This document shows, in pieces, positions 44,730 through 53,500 of a DNA stretch of 64,000 nt. How positions within the stretch are numbered: the stretch's first letter is position 1; each line of letters starts with the position of its first letter. Below the pieces are notes generated by a model that ran no database searches, was not told where the DNA came from, and was given only the letters and a program-made list of their open reading frames with translations. The position numbers and the translations under genes are program-made. Origin of the DNA: Deinococcus psychrotolerans (GTDB taxonomy: Bacteria > Deinococcota > Deinococci > Deinococcales > Deinococcaceae). The stretch is taken from positions 2,249,501 to 2,313,500 of the forward strand of contig NZ_CP034183.1 in assembly GCF_003860465.1 (NCBI RefSeq), given 5' to 3'.

Positions 44730-44756
44730 AAAATCGGGTCAACGAAATCGATTTTC
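44730..44756. promoter_or_regulatory. Palindromic operator candidate upstream of the sugar importer
   Basis: Contains the perfect palindrome AAATCGATTT (44745-44754), and the outer arms AAAATCG (44730-44736) and CGATTTT (44749-44755) also form an inverted repeat. It sits alone in the promoter region of the ATPase gene, as expected for a LacI- or ROK-type repressor site. No regulator gene is in the window. Confidence 0.5.
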
Positions 44757-44827
44757 TAGTGGCCGATGGATGGGCAGGCGGCGGCTCGGCGCTCGAACGG
44801 CCTGCGCGTTATTGAGCGGCCAATTCC

Positions 44828-45547
44828 TTAAAGTCCGATGTCGCCCGCCAATAGCCGCTGATCCACCTGCGTCAAGCTAAAGTACTGGCTGCCCCCCTGC
44901 CAGTCCAGCACCCAGATCAGATCGAAGCGCTGGTCGGGCCACTGAGCTGGAATCAAATCAGGCTGCCCGGTGATGGCCTGTACCATCTCGGAAATCAGGG
45001 CATGTTCCCAGGCCACCAGCACGGCCCCCTGAGCGCCGCCCTTCCGCGCCGCTGCGCCGAGCATCTGGCCGAGCAAGTCGGTCTGGGTTTTGAGGTACGG
45101 CTGCTCAAGCGTGAGGCTCAGGCGCTCGGCCAGCGGCATCAGCGTTTCGGCGGGGCGCTGGCTGGTGCTGCCCTGACCTATTGCCGAGGCGAAGAGCCGG
45201 GTCGGCTGCGCTAAGGCGCTGAAGTGAGGCTCACCCAGCAGTGGAGCCTGGCTGAACAGTTGCGCCAGCGCTCCGGCCCGCTGCCAGCCGCGCACCGTCA
45301 GCGATTTGGGATCGGGCTGACCTGCAGCGGTGATGCCCAGCGGGCTGCCGACATCAGCGTTGGGTTTCTCGGCATGGCGAATCAGCATAATTTTGGGCGC
45401 GGCGACTGAGGGCGCGGGGTTGCGTTGTGCGGCTTTCGCTGAACTTTGCAGCGAACTGGCAGCGGGCAGGCTCAGGAAGCCCAGCCCGGCCCACTCAAGA
45501 AAGGTGCGCCGCGAACATCGAGGGTGCTGGAGGTCATGGCTCATCAT
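44828..45547 (-). CDS. Tat-exported histidine phosphatase family protein
   Basis: 239 aa. The N-terminus CSRRTFLEWAGLGFLSLPAA is a twin-arginine signal (S-R-R-T-F-L). The phosphatase core has IRHAE (R57, H58 phospho-acceptor), TVRGWQRAGAL, a middle RPAETL and the late WEHALI with the second His. Longer starts exist (to 45649), but ATG 45547 follows AGGAAAG and gives a proper Tat leader. The export substrate is probably a phosphorylated sugar or nucleotide; specificity is unknown. Confidence 0.86.
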   Translation of the reverse strand: MMSHDLQHPRCSRRTFLEWAGLGFLSLPAASSLQSSAKAAQRNPAPSVAAPKIMLIRHAEKPNADVGSPLGITAAGQPDPKSLTVRGWQRAGALAQLFSQAPLLGEPHFSALAQPTRLFASAIGQGSTSQRPAETLMPLAERLSLTLEQPYLKTQTDLLGQMLGAAARKGGAQGAVLVAWEHALISEMVQAITGQPDLIPAQWPDQRFDLIWVLDWQGGSQYFSLTQVDQRLLAGDIGL

Positions 45548-45753
45548 AACTTTCCTTTCCGTGCTCGGCGTGGTGCGCGACGCCTCGCGGCCCCCGACGG
45601 CGAACGAACTGCGCCCTGTCGTGGAATCGTTGGTGCTGAGATTCGTCACGCCCTATGAGATAGCTTGTTTTCATAATCCGCAGACGAAAGGCCCGGTTAA
45701 TTTGCGTCCGCCGCTCAAGCCGTCCTCACCCGTAAGCCTGAAAATACAGCTCT

Positions 45754-46281
45754 ATGCGCCGTTTATTCGGCTGGCTCCTGACTCTTATCCTGCTTGCGGG
45801 CGGCACTTATCTGGCCTGGCCCTTCATCCAGAATGCCCAGCGGTACGCGGCGCTGCTGTCGGCTCCCGTGCCCACGCCGAGCAGTTTGCCGCTGCCACTG
45901 CCGGGGGTGCGCTTCGCCGATACCTGGGGGGGTGCCCGCTCAGAGGGGCGCAGACACGAGGGCGTGGACATCTTCGCGCCGCGCGGTACGGAGATCGTGG
46001 CGACCACTGAGGGAATGGTTTTGAACGTCGGGCCCGACCGTCTGGGAGGCCGAACGGTGATGATTCTGGGGCCAAGCGGCGCGAGACATTACTACGCGCA
46101 CCTGGAGCGCTATCCCAATTTGAAGCGCGGCGACTGGGTCAAGGCGGGCGCAGTGGTGGGCTACGTCGGCGACAGTGGCAACGCCAAAGGCACGCCGCCG
46201 CACCTGCATTACGGGATTTACCAAAGCGGCGGGGCCATCAATCCTTATCCGCTGCTGAAGAAGGCGTGGCTCAAAAACTGA
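45754..46281 (+). CDS. M23 family metallopeptidase (LytM-type peptidoglycan hydrolase)
   Basis: 175 aa. An N-terminal signal anchor (about 3-22) leads to a single M23 domain: first zinc ligands in RRHEGVDIF (H68, D72) and the last pair in PPHLHYG (H150, H152). It cleaves peptidoglycan cross-bridges or a related substrate outside the membrane. No coiled coil, so an enzyme rather than an EnvC-type activator. Followed by the DUF4127 gene 55 nt later. Confidence 0.9.
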   Translation: MRRLFGWLLTLILLAGGTYLAWPFIQNAQRYAALLSAPVPTPSSLPLPLPGVRFADTWGGARSEGRRHEGVDIFAPRGTEIVATTEGMVLNVGPDRLGGRTVMILGPSGARHYYAHLERYPNLKRGDWVKAGAVVGYVGDSGNAKGTPPHLHYGIYQSGGAINPYPLLKKAWLKN

Positions 46282-46324
46282 CCGCTGGCTCTTCTCCCTG
46301 ACCGCTTTCCTCACTTTTCTTCGC

Positions 46325-46330
46325 TAGCTT
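46325..46330 (+). promoter_or_regulatory. -10 element (TAGCTT), leaderless promoter of the DUF4127 gene
   Basis: TAGCTT ends 6 nt before the ATG at 46337. Confidence 0.5.
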
Positions 46331-46336
46331 AAACGC

Positions 46337-47617
46337 ATGACGTCCCGCTTTTCCCACCGCCTGCTCGCCTCCGCTGTGCTGCTGCTTCCTGCTGCCCAGG
46401 CCCAGATTCTGCTGCCGCTCGACTCGCGCCCGGCCACTTCCACCTTGCCTGCCGACATCGCCGGACTCGTCAGCCCCGACGTGCGGCTGGCTCCCCAGTG
46501 GCTGCTCGGCGCACTGAAGCAGGGAGCAGCCGAAGCCCCCCTTCAGGCGTGGCTGGCCGCCCAGACCACACCGCAAGACCTGCCGCTGATCGTCTCGCTG
46601 GACGCGCTAGCTTACGGCGGGCTGGTGCAGTCGCGCACCTCGCCCATCAGCGTGGACGCTGCCCTGGCGCGGCTTGCAGTCCTGAAAACCAAAGCCGCCG
46701 AGAAGCAGCCGATCTACGCCTTTATCACCCTGCCGCGCTCGCCCGACGCCACCGACCGGGCGCGGAATCTGGCAGTGGCACGCGAGATGCTGAGCTGGGC
46801 CGCCGACGGCACCTTTAGGGAGTTGCACATCACCTGGGACGACGCCCTGCCCGGCTCGCCCGCACCGCAAGAAGGCGCGGAACTCGCCAAAACCGCGCCC
46901 GCCAACGTGCTGGTTTATCCGGGCGCGGACGAGGTGCTGAGCAGCTTGGTGGCTCGCGCCCTCGCGCCGGAAGCCGCCCGCGTCAAAGTGGAGTACAGCG
47001 ACCCCGCAAAGGCGGACGCGGTCATCAAATACGAGGGGATTGCCCTGTCGCGCAGCGTGGCCCTGCACGCTCAGGCCACCGGCTTTACTTTGGTAGCGGC
47101 GGGGGAGAGTGCGCTGCTGACGTTATATGTCTACAACGGCGGCGACTCGCGCACAGCGGCGCTGCGGGTTTCGGCGCTGCTGCGGCGGGGCAAGGTGGCG
47201 GTGGTGGATGTCAACGCGGTCAATCAGGGCAATCCGGGGCTGTGGAGTGACCTCACCACCCTGCGCCGCCCGGAGAATTTGGCCGCGCTGGCCGCGTGGG
47301 GCACGCCCGGCAACAACCTCGGCTCGGCGCTGGCCCACGCCAAGCTGGTGCTGCACGGCGCTGACCCGATCAAGCAAGACGCGCTGCTGGCCCGCGAGTA
47401 CACCAACGACGTGATCTACAGCGCTCAGCTCCGCCCGCAAATTCGCAAAGCCCTGCCCGAAGCCGAGCTGAGCAGTGCCAAAGCCTCGCAGGTGGCGCTG
47501 GCACTGGCCCAAAAGGATTTCCCGCTGCAATTTGCCCAGCGCTACACCCTGACCGAGGCTTCTTTTCCTTGGGGCCGGTCATTCGAATGGCAATTCGAGT
47601 TGAAGAAGCTGCCCTGA
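46337..47617 (+). CDS. DUF4127 family exported protein
   Basis: 426 aa. A signal peptide ([17 protein letters not shown]) is followed by [12 protein letters not shown], the typical DUF4127 opening, then [14 protein letters not shown], a [16 protein letters not shown] segment and [10 protein letters not shown]. The family is uncharacterised, resembles a glycosidase/hydrolase fold, and is a recurrent exported protein in Deinococcus. Convergent with the lipoprotein gene, with only 16 nt between stops. Confidence 0.85.
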   Translation: MTSRFSHRLLASAVLLLPAAQAQILLPLDSRPATSTLPADIAGLVSPDVRLAPQWLLGALKQGAAEAPLQAWLAAQTTPQDLPLIVSLDALAYGGLVQSRTSPISVDAALARLAVLKTKAAEKQPIYAFITLPRSPDATDRARNLAVAREMLSWAADGTFRELHITWDDALPGSPAPQEGAELAKTAPANVLVYPGADEVLSSLVARALAPEAARVKVEYSDPAKADAVIKYEGIALSRSVALHAQATGFTLVAAGESALLTLYVYNGGDSRTAALRVSALLRRGKVAVVDVNAVNQGNPGLWSDLTTLRRPENLAALAAWGTPGNNLGSALAHAKLVLHGADPIKQDALLAREYTNDVIYSAQLRPQIRKALPEAELSSAKASQVALALAQKDFPLQFAQRYTLTEASFPWGRSFEWQFELKKLP

Positions 47618-47633
47618 GCTTGCTTTATTTATT

Positions 47634-48575
47634 TCAAGGCGAAGCGGGCATGGCAGTCTGCTGGGTCAGCCAGGGCAGCGTTTCGAGCTGCTGAGCCACC
47701 CAGCCAATCGCCTGACTTTTGGCATAAGACACGCCGCTGTGGTCTTCACGCGCCGAGACAAAGGTCTTGATGCCGCTCTTGCTGCCGTCCAAGCGCTGGT
47801 TGGGCGTCAGCTCAAACAGGTAGTTGACGTAAAGGCCGGGCGTCGTGCCGCTGCTGGCAGGCCACCGTTTGCTCTGCACTTCCAGATTCACCGCCACATT
47901 GGGCCAGACGGTGTCTTTGAGACGCACGGTTTTGCCGTTCACCAGCACGCTGTTGCAGGCCAGCAGCGGTGAGCGCTGGGGGTCGTTGCCCCAGACCGCC
48001 GATTGGGCCGCCAACAGTTCGGGGCTGTGGTCTACGTTCCAGGCCGCGCAGTTGGCGTCCAAATCAATCAGGGCGGCGATCGGCACCTGCCCAAATAGGG
48101 TGCTCAGGTAGTGGGCCCACACCGCGCCGTGCGAGTGGCCCACCAACACGATGCGGGCCGGGTTGCTGCGGCCCGTGACATACGCTTTGATCAGCCGCTG
48201 GTAGTCGCTGAGCAAATCGAGGACGCCGCGCTGGGGCAACTTGGAGCGGCGCGAGGTGAAATCGGCGGTGATGCGCTCGGCGTACCCGTGAACTTCGGTC
48301 TTGAGGCCGCGCTGCTCGAAGACCTTGGCAATGGTCGCCAGCGTGCCGCGCTCACCGAGGTAATCCCAGTTGTCCTGCGGCGCTTGGCAAGGCGGGCCGC
48401 AGCGCCCCGAAATGCCGAAGATCAGCACGTCGGGGCTGCCCACCGGGCGCTGGGTAAAGCGCAGTTGCTCGGCCAAACCCGGCGGCTGGTACACCACTGG
48501 ACTGATGCTGGCCATCGGCGCACAGGCGCTCAGAAGCGCGAGGCCGGCAGAGGTGAGGAGCAGCAAGCGCGTCAT
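47634..48575 (-). CDS. Alpha/beta-hydrolase-like lipoprotein
   Basis: 313 aa. Lipobox LLSAC at the end of the signal peptide (cysteine about 18). IVLVGHSHGAVWAHYL has the G-x-S-x-G-type nucleophile elbow (serine in HSHG). A late VSAREDHSGV may supply the catalytic histidine. The esterase/lipase-like substrate is unknown. Upstream TAGAGT is 9 nt from the ATG. Confidence 0.78.
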   Translation of the reverse strand: MTRLLLLTSAGLALLSACAPMASISPVVYQPPGLAEQLRFTQRPVGSPDVLIFGISGRCGPPCQAPQDNWDYLGERGTLATIAKVFEQRGLKTEVHGYAERITADFTSRRSKLPQRGVLDLLSDYQRLIKAYVTGRSNPARIVLVGHSHGAVWAHYLSTLFGQVPIAALIDLDANCAAWNVDHSPELLAAQSAVWGNDPQRSPLLACNSVLVNGKTVRLKDTVWPNVAVNLEVQSKRWPASSGTTPGLYVNYLFELTPNQRLDGSKSGIKTFVSAREDHSGVSYAKSQAIGWVAQQLETLPWLTQQTAMPASP

Positions 48576-48655
48576 GGCCGCTTTACTCTAGCGCCGCTGA
48601 GGGCGCTCAAAAGTGGGCGCTGGGGCTGAAGTTGGTGCTGGAGTTGGGGCATGGC

Positions 48656-49561
48656 TCAGCCCCGCCGCGTCACGCCGTCCATGGTCAGCAGTGGGCCGTA
48701 GAGTTCGGGCCGGCGATCCCGAAAAAAGCCCATGCCTGCCCGAAATTTGCGGGCTTCTTGCAAGTTCATCGGGTGAATCAGCGCTCCTTCCTCGGCGCTC
48801 CCAAATTCGGCCACCAATTCGCCGGTGTAATCACTAATAAAACTGTGCCCGTAATAGGTCTGGGTCAGCCCCGCCACCACTTCAGCGCCGATGCGGTTGG
48901 CCGCGCCGACATAGCTGGAGTTGCTGACCGCGTGGCCCTGCATGGCCCGCTGCCACATGGCGTGGCTGTTGGGGCTTTCCACGCCCTCAGGTTCTGAGCC
49001 GATGGCGGTGGGGTACAGCAAAAAGTCAGCGCCGAGCAGCAGCATGGCCCGCGCCGATTCGGGATACCACTGATCCCAGCAGATGCCCGCGCCAATGCGC
49101 CCGTACCGGGTCGGCCAGACCTTGAAGCCGGTGTCGCCGGGCGTGAAATAGTATTTTTCTTCGTAGCCTGGACCGTCAGGAATGTGGGCTTTGCGGTAGA
49201 CGCCGAGCATTTTGCCGTCCGCGTCAATGCAGGCCAGCGAGTTGTAATGGGTCTGGCCCGCCGCTTCAAAAAAGCTGATCGGCAACACCACGCCGAGTGC
49301 GGCGGCCAGATTTTGAAAGCGGCCCAAAAAGGGGTGACCCTCCACCGGACGCGCCAGAGCAAAGTAGTCTTCGCGCTCCACTTGGCAAAAGTACAGGCTT
49401 TCAAACAATTCCGGCAGCAAAATGACGTTCGCGCCTGCCCCGGCGGCGTCTCTGACATGCTGCTCGGCCCGCGTCAGGTTGTCGGCGAGTTGGTCGGTGA
49501 CGTGCATTTGAATAACGGCCAGATTGACGGTTGAAGGCGTTGGCGCAGCGGGAATGGACAT
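48656..49561 (-). CDS. aguB: N-carbamoylputrescine amidase
   Basis: 301-aa nitrilase-superfamily enzyme converting N-carbamoylputrescine to putrescine. The catalytic triad is visible: E51 in LLPELFES, K124 in VYRKAHIPDG and C161 in GAGICWDQWYPE. ATG 49561 starts the domain; the frame extends to 49675 but upstream residues look non-conserved. TACCCT ends 6 nt upstream. It works with AguA (50729-51799), although a K+ channel gene on the other strand separates them. Confidence 0.93.
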   Translation of the reverse strand: MSIPAAPTPSTVNLAVIQMHVTDQLADNLTRAEQHVRDAAGAGANVILLPELFESLYFCQVEREDYFALARPVEGHPFLGRFQNLAAALGVVLPISFFEAAGQTHYNSLACIDADGKMLGVYRKAHIPDGPGYEEKYYFTPGDTGFKVWPTRYGRIGAGICWDQWYPESARAMLLLGADFLLYPTAIGSEPEGVESPNSHAMWQRAMQGHAVSNSSYVGAANRIGAEVVAGLTQTYYGHSFISDYTGELVAEFGSAEEGALIHPMNLQEARKFRAGMGFFRDRRPELYGPLLTMDGVTRRG

Positions 49562-49567
49562 GCTTTG

Positions 49568-49573
49568 AGGGTA
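49568..49573 (-). promoter_or_regulatory. -10 element (TACCCT), leaderless promoter of aguB
   Basis: On the minus strand TACCCT, then CAAAGC, then the ATG at 49561. Confidence 0.5.
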
Positions 49574-49625
49574 GCTCAAACCCGCCGCAAGAAGGCAAGC
49601 TTGCCAACCCTTCATACTTAGGTGT

Positions 49626-50585
49626 ATGTCCAGCGTGCGCCCGATCTGGTTGGTGTTGGTGCTGCTGACCCTCATCGGTGGCGGCGCGTCGGGCTACTAC
49701 TGGCTGGAAGGCTGGAACTGGTCAGACAGCGTGTACATGACGCTGATGGTGCTGACCACCGTGGGCTTCAATGAAGTGCATCCACTCAGCCGCCCAGGCG
49801 AGTACTTCACTGATGTTTTGATGGTGGTGGGCATCGGGCTGATGCTGTATTTGCTGACCGTCTTGGCCGAAAGTGCGCTGCGCGGCGTGGTCGATCCGCA
49901 AAGGGCGCGGCGCAGAAAGGAGCGGCGATTGAACATGCTCAGGGGTCATACGTTGGTGTGCGGTTACGGCCAAGTCGGTGAAGCGGTCTGCGCCGCCCTC
50001 AAGGAAGCGGGCCGCAGCGTGGTGGTGATCGACACCGACGCGGAGCGCTTGGCCTACGCGTCGGCGCACGGGTTGCAGGTGCTGGGCGGTGACGCCACCG
50101 ACGAGGAAGTGCTCAAGCGGGCAGGCGTTGAACGGGCCGGCGCTCTGGTCAGCGTCATCCATTCTGATCCGGCCAATTTGTATGTGGTGCTCTCAGCCAG
50201 GGGCTTGGTGCCAGAACTCAAAATCATTGCGCGGGCCAGTGATGAAAGTGCGGCCCGCAAAATGCGCCGGGCGGGGGCCAGCGAAGTGGTCAACCCTTAT
50301 CAGCTCAGCGGCAACCGAATCGCCCGCTTGATGATCGCGCCGCACTTGGCCCGCTTCCTGAACAGCGACCTTGATTCCGGCCACTTCGCAGTGCGCGAGG
50401 GTGCGGTGCCGAGCAGTTACGTGGGCAAAACCATCGAGCAGTTCGGCCAAGACAGCGGAGCGCTGGTGGTGGCGATTTGGCGGAACAACCAAGCTCTGCG
50501 TGCTCGTCCGCAGGAAGTCTTGCTGAGCACCGACACCTTGCTGCTGGCCGGAACGGCGGCCGAAGTGGCGGGGGTGGGAAGCTAA
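49626..50585 (+). CDS. Two-TM potassium channel with RCK (TrkA-N/TrkA-C) domains
   Basis: 319 aa. TM1 (about 6-24), pore helix and selectivity filter TTVGFNEV (about 44-51), then TM2 (about 65-82). An RCK module begins LVCGYGQVGEAV (Rossmann GxGxxG) and ends with a TrkA-C domain (about 235-315). The canonical filter is TVGYGD; here the tyrosine is phenylalanine and G-D is N-E, a variant seen in some bacterial channels. It is inserted between aguB and aguA on the opposite strand. Confidence 0.88.
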   Translation: MSSVRPIWLVLVLLTLIGGGASGYYWLEGWNWSDSVYMTLMVLTTVGFNEVHPLSRPGEYFTDVLMVVGIGLMLYLLTVLAESALRGVVDPQRARRRKERRLNMLRGHTLVCGYGQVGEAVCAALKEAGRSVVVIDTDAERLAYASAHGLQVLGGDATDEEVLKRAGVERAGALVSVIHSDPANLYVVLSARGLVPELKIIARASDESAARKMRRAGASEVVNPYQLSGNRIARLMIAPHLARFLNSDLDSGHFAVREGAVPSSYVGKTIEQFGQDSGALVVAIWRNNQALRARPQEVLLSTDTLLLAGTAAEVAGVGS

Positions 50586-50728
50586 GGAAAACAGCGCTCA
50601 TCTTGAGATAAACCGGGCGGAGCGGGCAGGCCCAAAGAGGTGCGGCCAAGCGTCGTCATCGGCGCTTCTCTGGTCAAGACGCCGCTTTGCCCAAAACGAG
50701 GAATTCCGAAACGGCAGTCTGGCCGTAT

Positions 50729-51799
50729 TTAGGACAGCTCAACCTCCTTGCCCCTCCACACCTCGCCCGCTGGCTGCTGCTGAGTGACGCAGTGAAACGA
50801 GCCGCCGCCCTCGATAAGTTGGCGGCTGGGCAGGCCGATGACTTGGCGGCCCGGAAAAAGCGGCCTCAGCACCTCCAAAGCTTTTTTGTCGTTGGCGTCG
50901 TGGTACTGCGGCACCACCACAAAGCCGTTGCCGATATAAAAGTTGGCGTAGGTGGGCGGCAGCCGGCCTTCTGCGCCTTCCAAGCGGGCGGCGGGCAGCG
51001 GCAACTCCACGACTGTGAAAGGCTGGCCGCTCGCGTCGGTCATCTCGCGCAGGGCAGCTAGATTGCGCTGCATCGGGGCAAAGTTGGCGTCGTCAGGGTC
51101 GCTCTCCACGCTGGTCACGAGAGTGGTTTCACTCACAAAGCGGGTGATGGTGTCGATGTGGCCGTCGGTGTGGTCGTTTTCCAGGCCGCCGCCGAGCCAC
51201 AGCAATTTTTCTAAGCCCAGCGTCTGTTGCAGCAGCGCCGCGTACCCCGCTTCGGTCAAATCAGGGTTGCGGGTATCCGTCAAAAAGCACGAACGGGTGG
51301 TCAGGCCCACGCCCGCGCCGTTGACTTCCAGGCCGCCGCCTTCCAGCACCTCGGGCCTGTCCCAGTGCGCCATGCCGAGCGCTCCCGCCACATATTCCGG
51401 TACTTGGTTGTCGTTTTCAAATTCAAATTTGCCGCCCCAAGCGTTGAAGCGCCAATTGATCAGGCCGACTTGCTGGCCGCGCCTGACGAAAATCGGGCCG
51501 CTGTCGCGCAGCCATACGTCGTCTAGGGCTTGGCGGTGGTAGGTGACATTGGCATCCTCCAGCCTCAAACGGGCGTCTCGTTCGCTTTCCTCGTCACGCA
51601 CAATCAGCTGAACCGGTTCAAAGCGGGCAATGGTTTTGATGAGTTCCGCGAATTCGCTGCGCACTCCGGCCAGATGGCCAAACCAAAGCTCGTCGTCAGC
51701 GGGCCAGCCCAGCCAGGTGGCGGCGTGGGGTGCCCATTCCGGCGGCATGGCAAAGCCCAGCGCGTGGGGGCTGGGGTCGGCAGGGGAGAAGTGGGTCAT
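50729..51799 (-). CDS. aguA: Agmatine deiminase
   Basis: 356-aa guanidino-group deiminase converting agmatine to N-carbamoylputrescine. The catalytic cysteine is in GGGSFHCVTQQ near the C-terminus (C337), with the histidine in ENDHTDGHID and DVWLRDSGPIFV/GGGLEVNG acidic sites as in AguA. Divergent from the HD-domain gene, with facing leaderless-type promoters in a 38-nt gap. Confidence 0.94.
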   Translation of the reverse strand: MTHFSPADPSPHALGFAMPPEWAPHAATWLGWPADDELWFGHLAGVRSEFAELIKTIARFEPVQLIVRDEESERDARLRLEDANVTYHRQALDDVWLRDSGPIFVRRGQQVGLINWRFNAWGGKFEFENDNQVPEYVAGALGMAHWDRPEVLEGGGLEVNGAGVGLTTRSCFLTDTRNPDLTEAGYAALLQQTLGLEKLLWLGGGLENDHTDGHIDTITRFVSETTLVTSVESDPDDANFAPMQRNLAALREMTDASGQPFTVVELPLPAARLEGAEGRLPPTYANFYIGNGFVVVPQYHDANDKKALEVLRPLFPGRQVIGLPSRQLIEGGGSFHCVTQQQPAGEVWRGKEVELS

Positions 51800-51805
51800 G
51801 GGAAA

Positions 51806-51811
51806 AGGATA
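51806..51811 (-). promoter_or_regulatory. -10 element (TATCCT), leaderless promoter of aguA
   Basis: On the minus strand TATCCT, then TTTCCC, then the ATG at 51799. Faces the promoter at 51825. Confidence 0.55.
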
Positions 51812-51824
51812 GCTTGCTGCTTGC

Positions 51825-51830
51825 TATCTT
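51825..51830 (+). promoter_or_regulatory. -10 element (TATCTT), leaderless promoter of the HD-domain gene
   Basis: TATCTT ends 7 nt before the ATG at 51838. Confidence 0.55.
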
Positions 51831-51837
51831 TGCTTTT

Positions 51838-52374
51838 ATGCAGCGCAACCAAGCCTACGCCCTGATGCTCCAGCACACCCCCTCCGAATCTTTGCAGCGG
51901 CATATGCTGAATGTGGAAGCGGCCATGCGCTTTTATGCTCGCATCTGGAATGAAGACGAAGAAACGTACGCCGTGACTGGTCTGCTGCACGACTTCGATT
52001 ACGAACTCCACCCGGAGCAGCATCCGTTTTGGGGCGTGGAGTATTTGCGCTCCAACACTGAACTCAGTGAAGAGGTGCTGACGGCCATTCTCGGCCACGC
52101 GACTTACAGCGGGGTGGCGCGTGAAACCAAATTGGCCCAGACGCTGTTTGCCGTAGACGAGCTGACCGGCTTGGTGCAGGCCGCCGCACTGGTGCGCCCC
52201 GACAAAGACGTGAGCAAGGTCGAACTCTCCAGTCTCAAAAAGCGTTTCAAAAACAAAGCGTTCGCGGGCGGCGTCAACCGTGAGGAGGTCACGCAGGGCG
52301 CACAGGAACTCGGCGTGGATTTGGACACCCACATGCAAAACGTGCTGAAAGCGATGGGGGAGATGGAGAGCTGA
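51838..52374 (+). CDS. HD/HDIG-domain protein
   Basis: 178 aa. The HD metal residues are in LQRHMLNVE (H), GLLHDFDYE (HD) and a late VDELTGL (D). The same arrangement occurs in small HDIG hydrolases whose nucleotide substrate is unknown. ATG 51838 is used because it lies 7 nt after TATCTT; the open frame further upstream shadows aguA. Followed 19 nt later by the HAD hydrolase gene. Confidence 0.87.
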   Translation: MQRNQAYALMLQHTPSESLQRHMLNVEAAMRFYARIWNEDEETYAVTGLLHDFDYELHPEQHPFWGVEYLRSNTELSEEVLTAILGHATYSGVARETKLAQTLFAVDELTGLVQAAALVRPDKDVSKVELSSLKKRFKNKAFAGGVNREEVTQGAQELGVDLDTHMQNVLKAMGEMES

Positions 52375-52381
52375 AAGCTCT

Positions 52382-52387
52382 TACACT
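52382..52387 (+). promoter_or_regulatory. -10 element (TACACT), leaderless promoter of the HAD gene
   Basis: TACACT ends 6 nt before the ATG at 52394, inside the short gap after the HD gene. Confidence 0.45.
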
Positions 52388-52393
52388 GGAAGC

Positions 52394-53068
52394 ATGACCG
52401 CTCCAGCTCCCACCATCCAAGCCCTGATCTTTGATTTCGACGGCACCATCCTCGATACCGAAACCCTTGAATTTCGCCGCTGGGAAGCGCTCTACCGCCA
52501 GCACGGGCGTGAGCTGGCGCTCCGTGACTGGCAGCAGGGTGTGGGCACCTGGGACGCTTTCGATCCTTGGCTGGGCCTCCCCGACGCCGTGCAGGTGCGC
52601 CGCAGCGAAGTCCACGCCGAGCTGCACGACCAGATCACTGCCGACATCACCGTCTCCGAGTTGCGCCCCGGTGTGCTGGGCGTGCTGGAAGAAGCGCGGG
52701 CGGTGGGCCTCCGGCTGGCTCTGGCGACCAGCAGCGACAAAGTCTGGGTCAGCCGCTGGCTGGAGCAGCACGGCCTCCTCGGCTTTTTTGAAGTGATGGC
52801 CACCCGCTACGACGTGACTCAGGTCAAGCCCAGCCCCGAGCTGTACACGCTGGCAGTCACACAACTGGGCCTGCGCCCTGAGCAGTGTCTGGCCATAGAA
52901 GACAGCTTCAACGGCGCGACAGCGGCGGCAGCGGCAGGCGTGCGGGTGGTGGTGGTGCCCAACGAAGTGACGGCCACCCAGGCTTTTTTGCCGACCTGGC
53001 CGCGCTTGGAGGGCTTTACCACGCTGGCTGACTTGCTGGCGGCGGGGGAAGTGGAGTTGCCGTCTTGA
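52394..53068 (+). CDS. HAD-IA phosphatase/phosphomutase-like hydrolase
   Basis: 224 aa. Motif I DFDGTILDTE (nucleophile D13), motif II in ALATSSDK (Ser/Thr), motif III KPSPELY (Lys) and motif IV IEDSFNGATAA. The helical cap lies between motif I and II (about 25-85). Closest in style to beta-phosphoglucomutase/GS1-like HADs. Substrate unknown. Confidence 0.9.
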   Translation: MTAPAPTIQALIFDFDGTILDTETLEFRRWEALYRQHGRELALRDWQQGVGTWDAFDPWLGLPDAVQVRRSEVHAELHDQITADITVSELRPGVLGVLEEARAVGLRLALATSSDKVWVSRWLEQHGLLGFFEVMATRYDVTQVKPSPELYTLAVTQLGLRPEQCLAIEDSFNGATAAAAAGVRVVVVPNEVTATQAFLPTWPRLEGFTTLADLLAAGEVELPS

Positions 53069-53500
53069 GGTGATTTTGGCTGTGTATGGCGGGTTTGGTG
53101 CATGGTGGCCCTCTCACCCTTCCGCATGCGGCTCCCTCTCTCTCCCACAGGGGGCGAGGGATAAAATGCGTACGCTTTTGAAATTAACCTTCAGCTGCCC
53201 AGTTCATAAGCTGGGCAGATACGAACCGCAGCGGCCAAAACGTAAACGAGTAGCCAGCCGTGGAGAACGTAGGAGGAAGGAGCCAGCAGAAACGCCGCGA
53301 AGACACAGTGCCGAGCGCAGCGACTAGCTCCCCCTTCCCAACGGGGAGGGGGCTTCTTGGGCAGAACGGACGCCCATGAGGACGCCTGCCCGCTGGGGGG
53401 TGGGGAACAACGATGACAACACCCTCCCGCTGAGCGACGGGCAAATACAATCCAACAAACCGAACCGAAACCAACGACCCTTCAAGACGTCAGTGTGCGT
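53069..53500. other. Intergenic region with hairpins, no supported gene
   Basis: About 430 nt between the HAD gene and alr. It contains the perfect stem CTGCCCAG / CTGGGCAG (53195-53202, 53211-53218), a CGAGCGCAGCGA motif (53312-53323) also found at 42091, and an imperfect C-rich/G-rich hairpin (53327-53353). Open frames here have unnatural R/S/P-rich composition and are not called. It looks like an interspersed intergenic repeat. Confidence 0.55.

Noticed and set aside
53070..53474. Open frames between the HAD and alr genes
   Set aside because: R/S/P-rich translation over a region that looks like repeat hairpins; no start signal or family.
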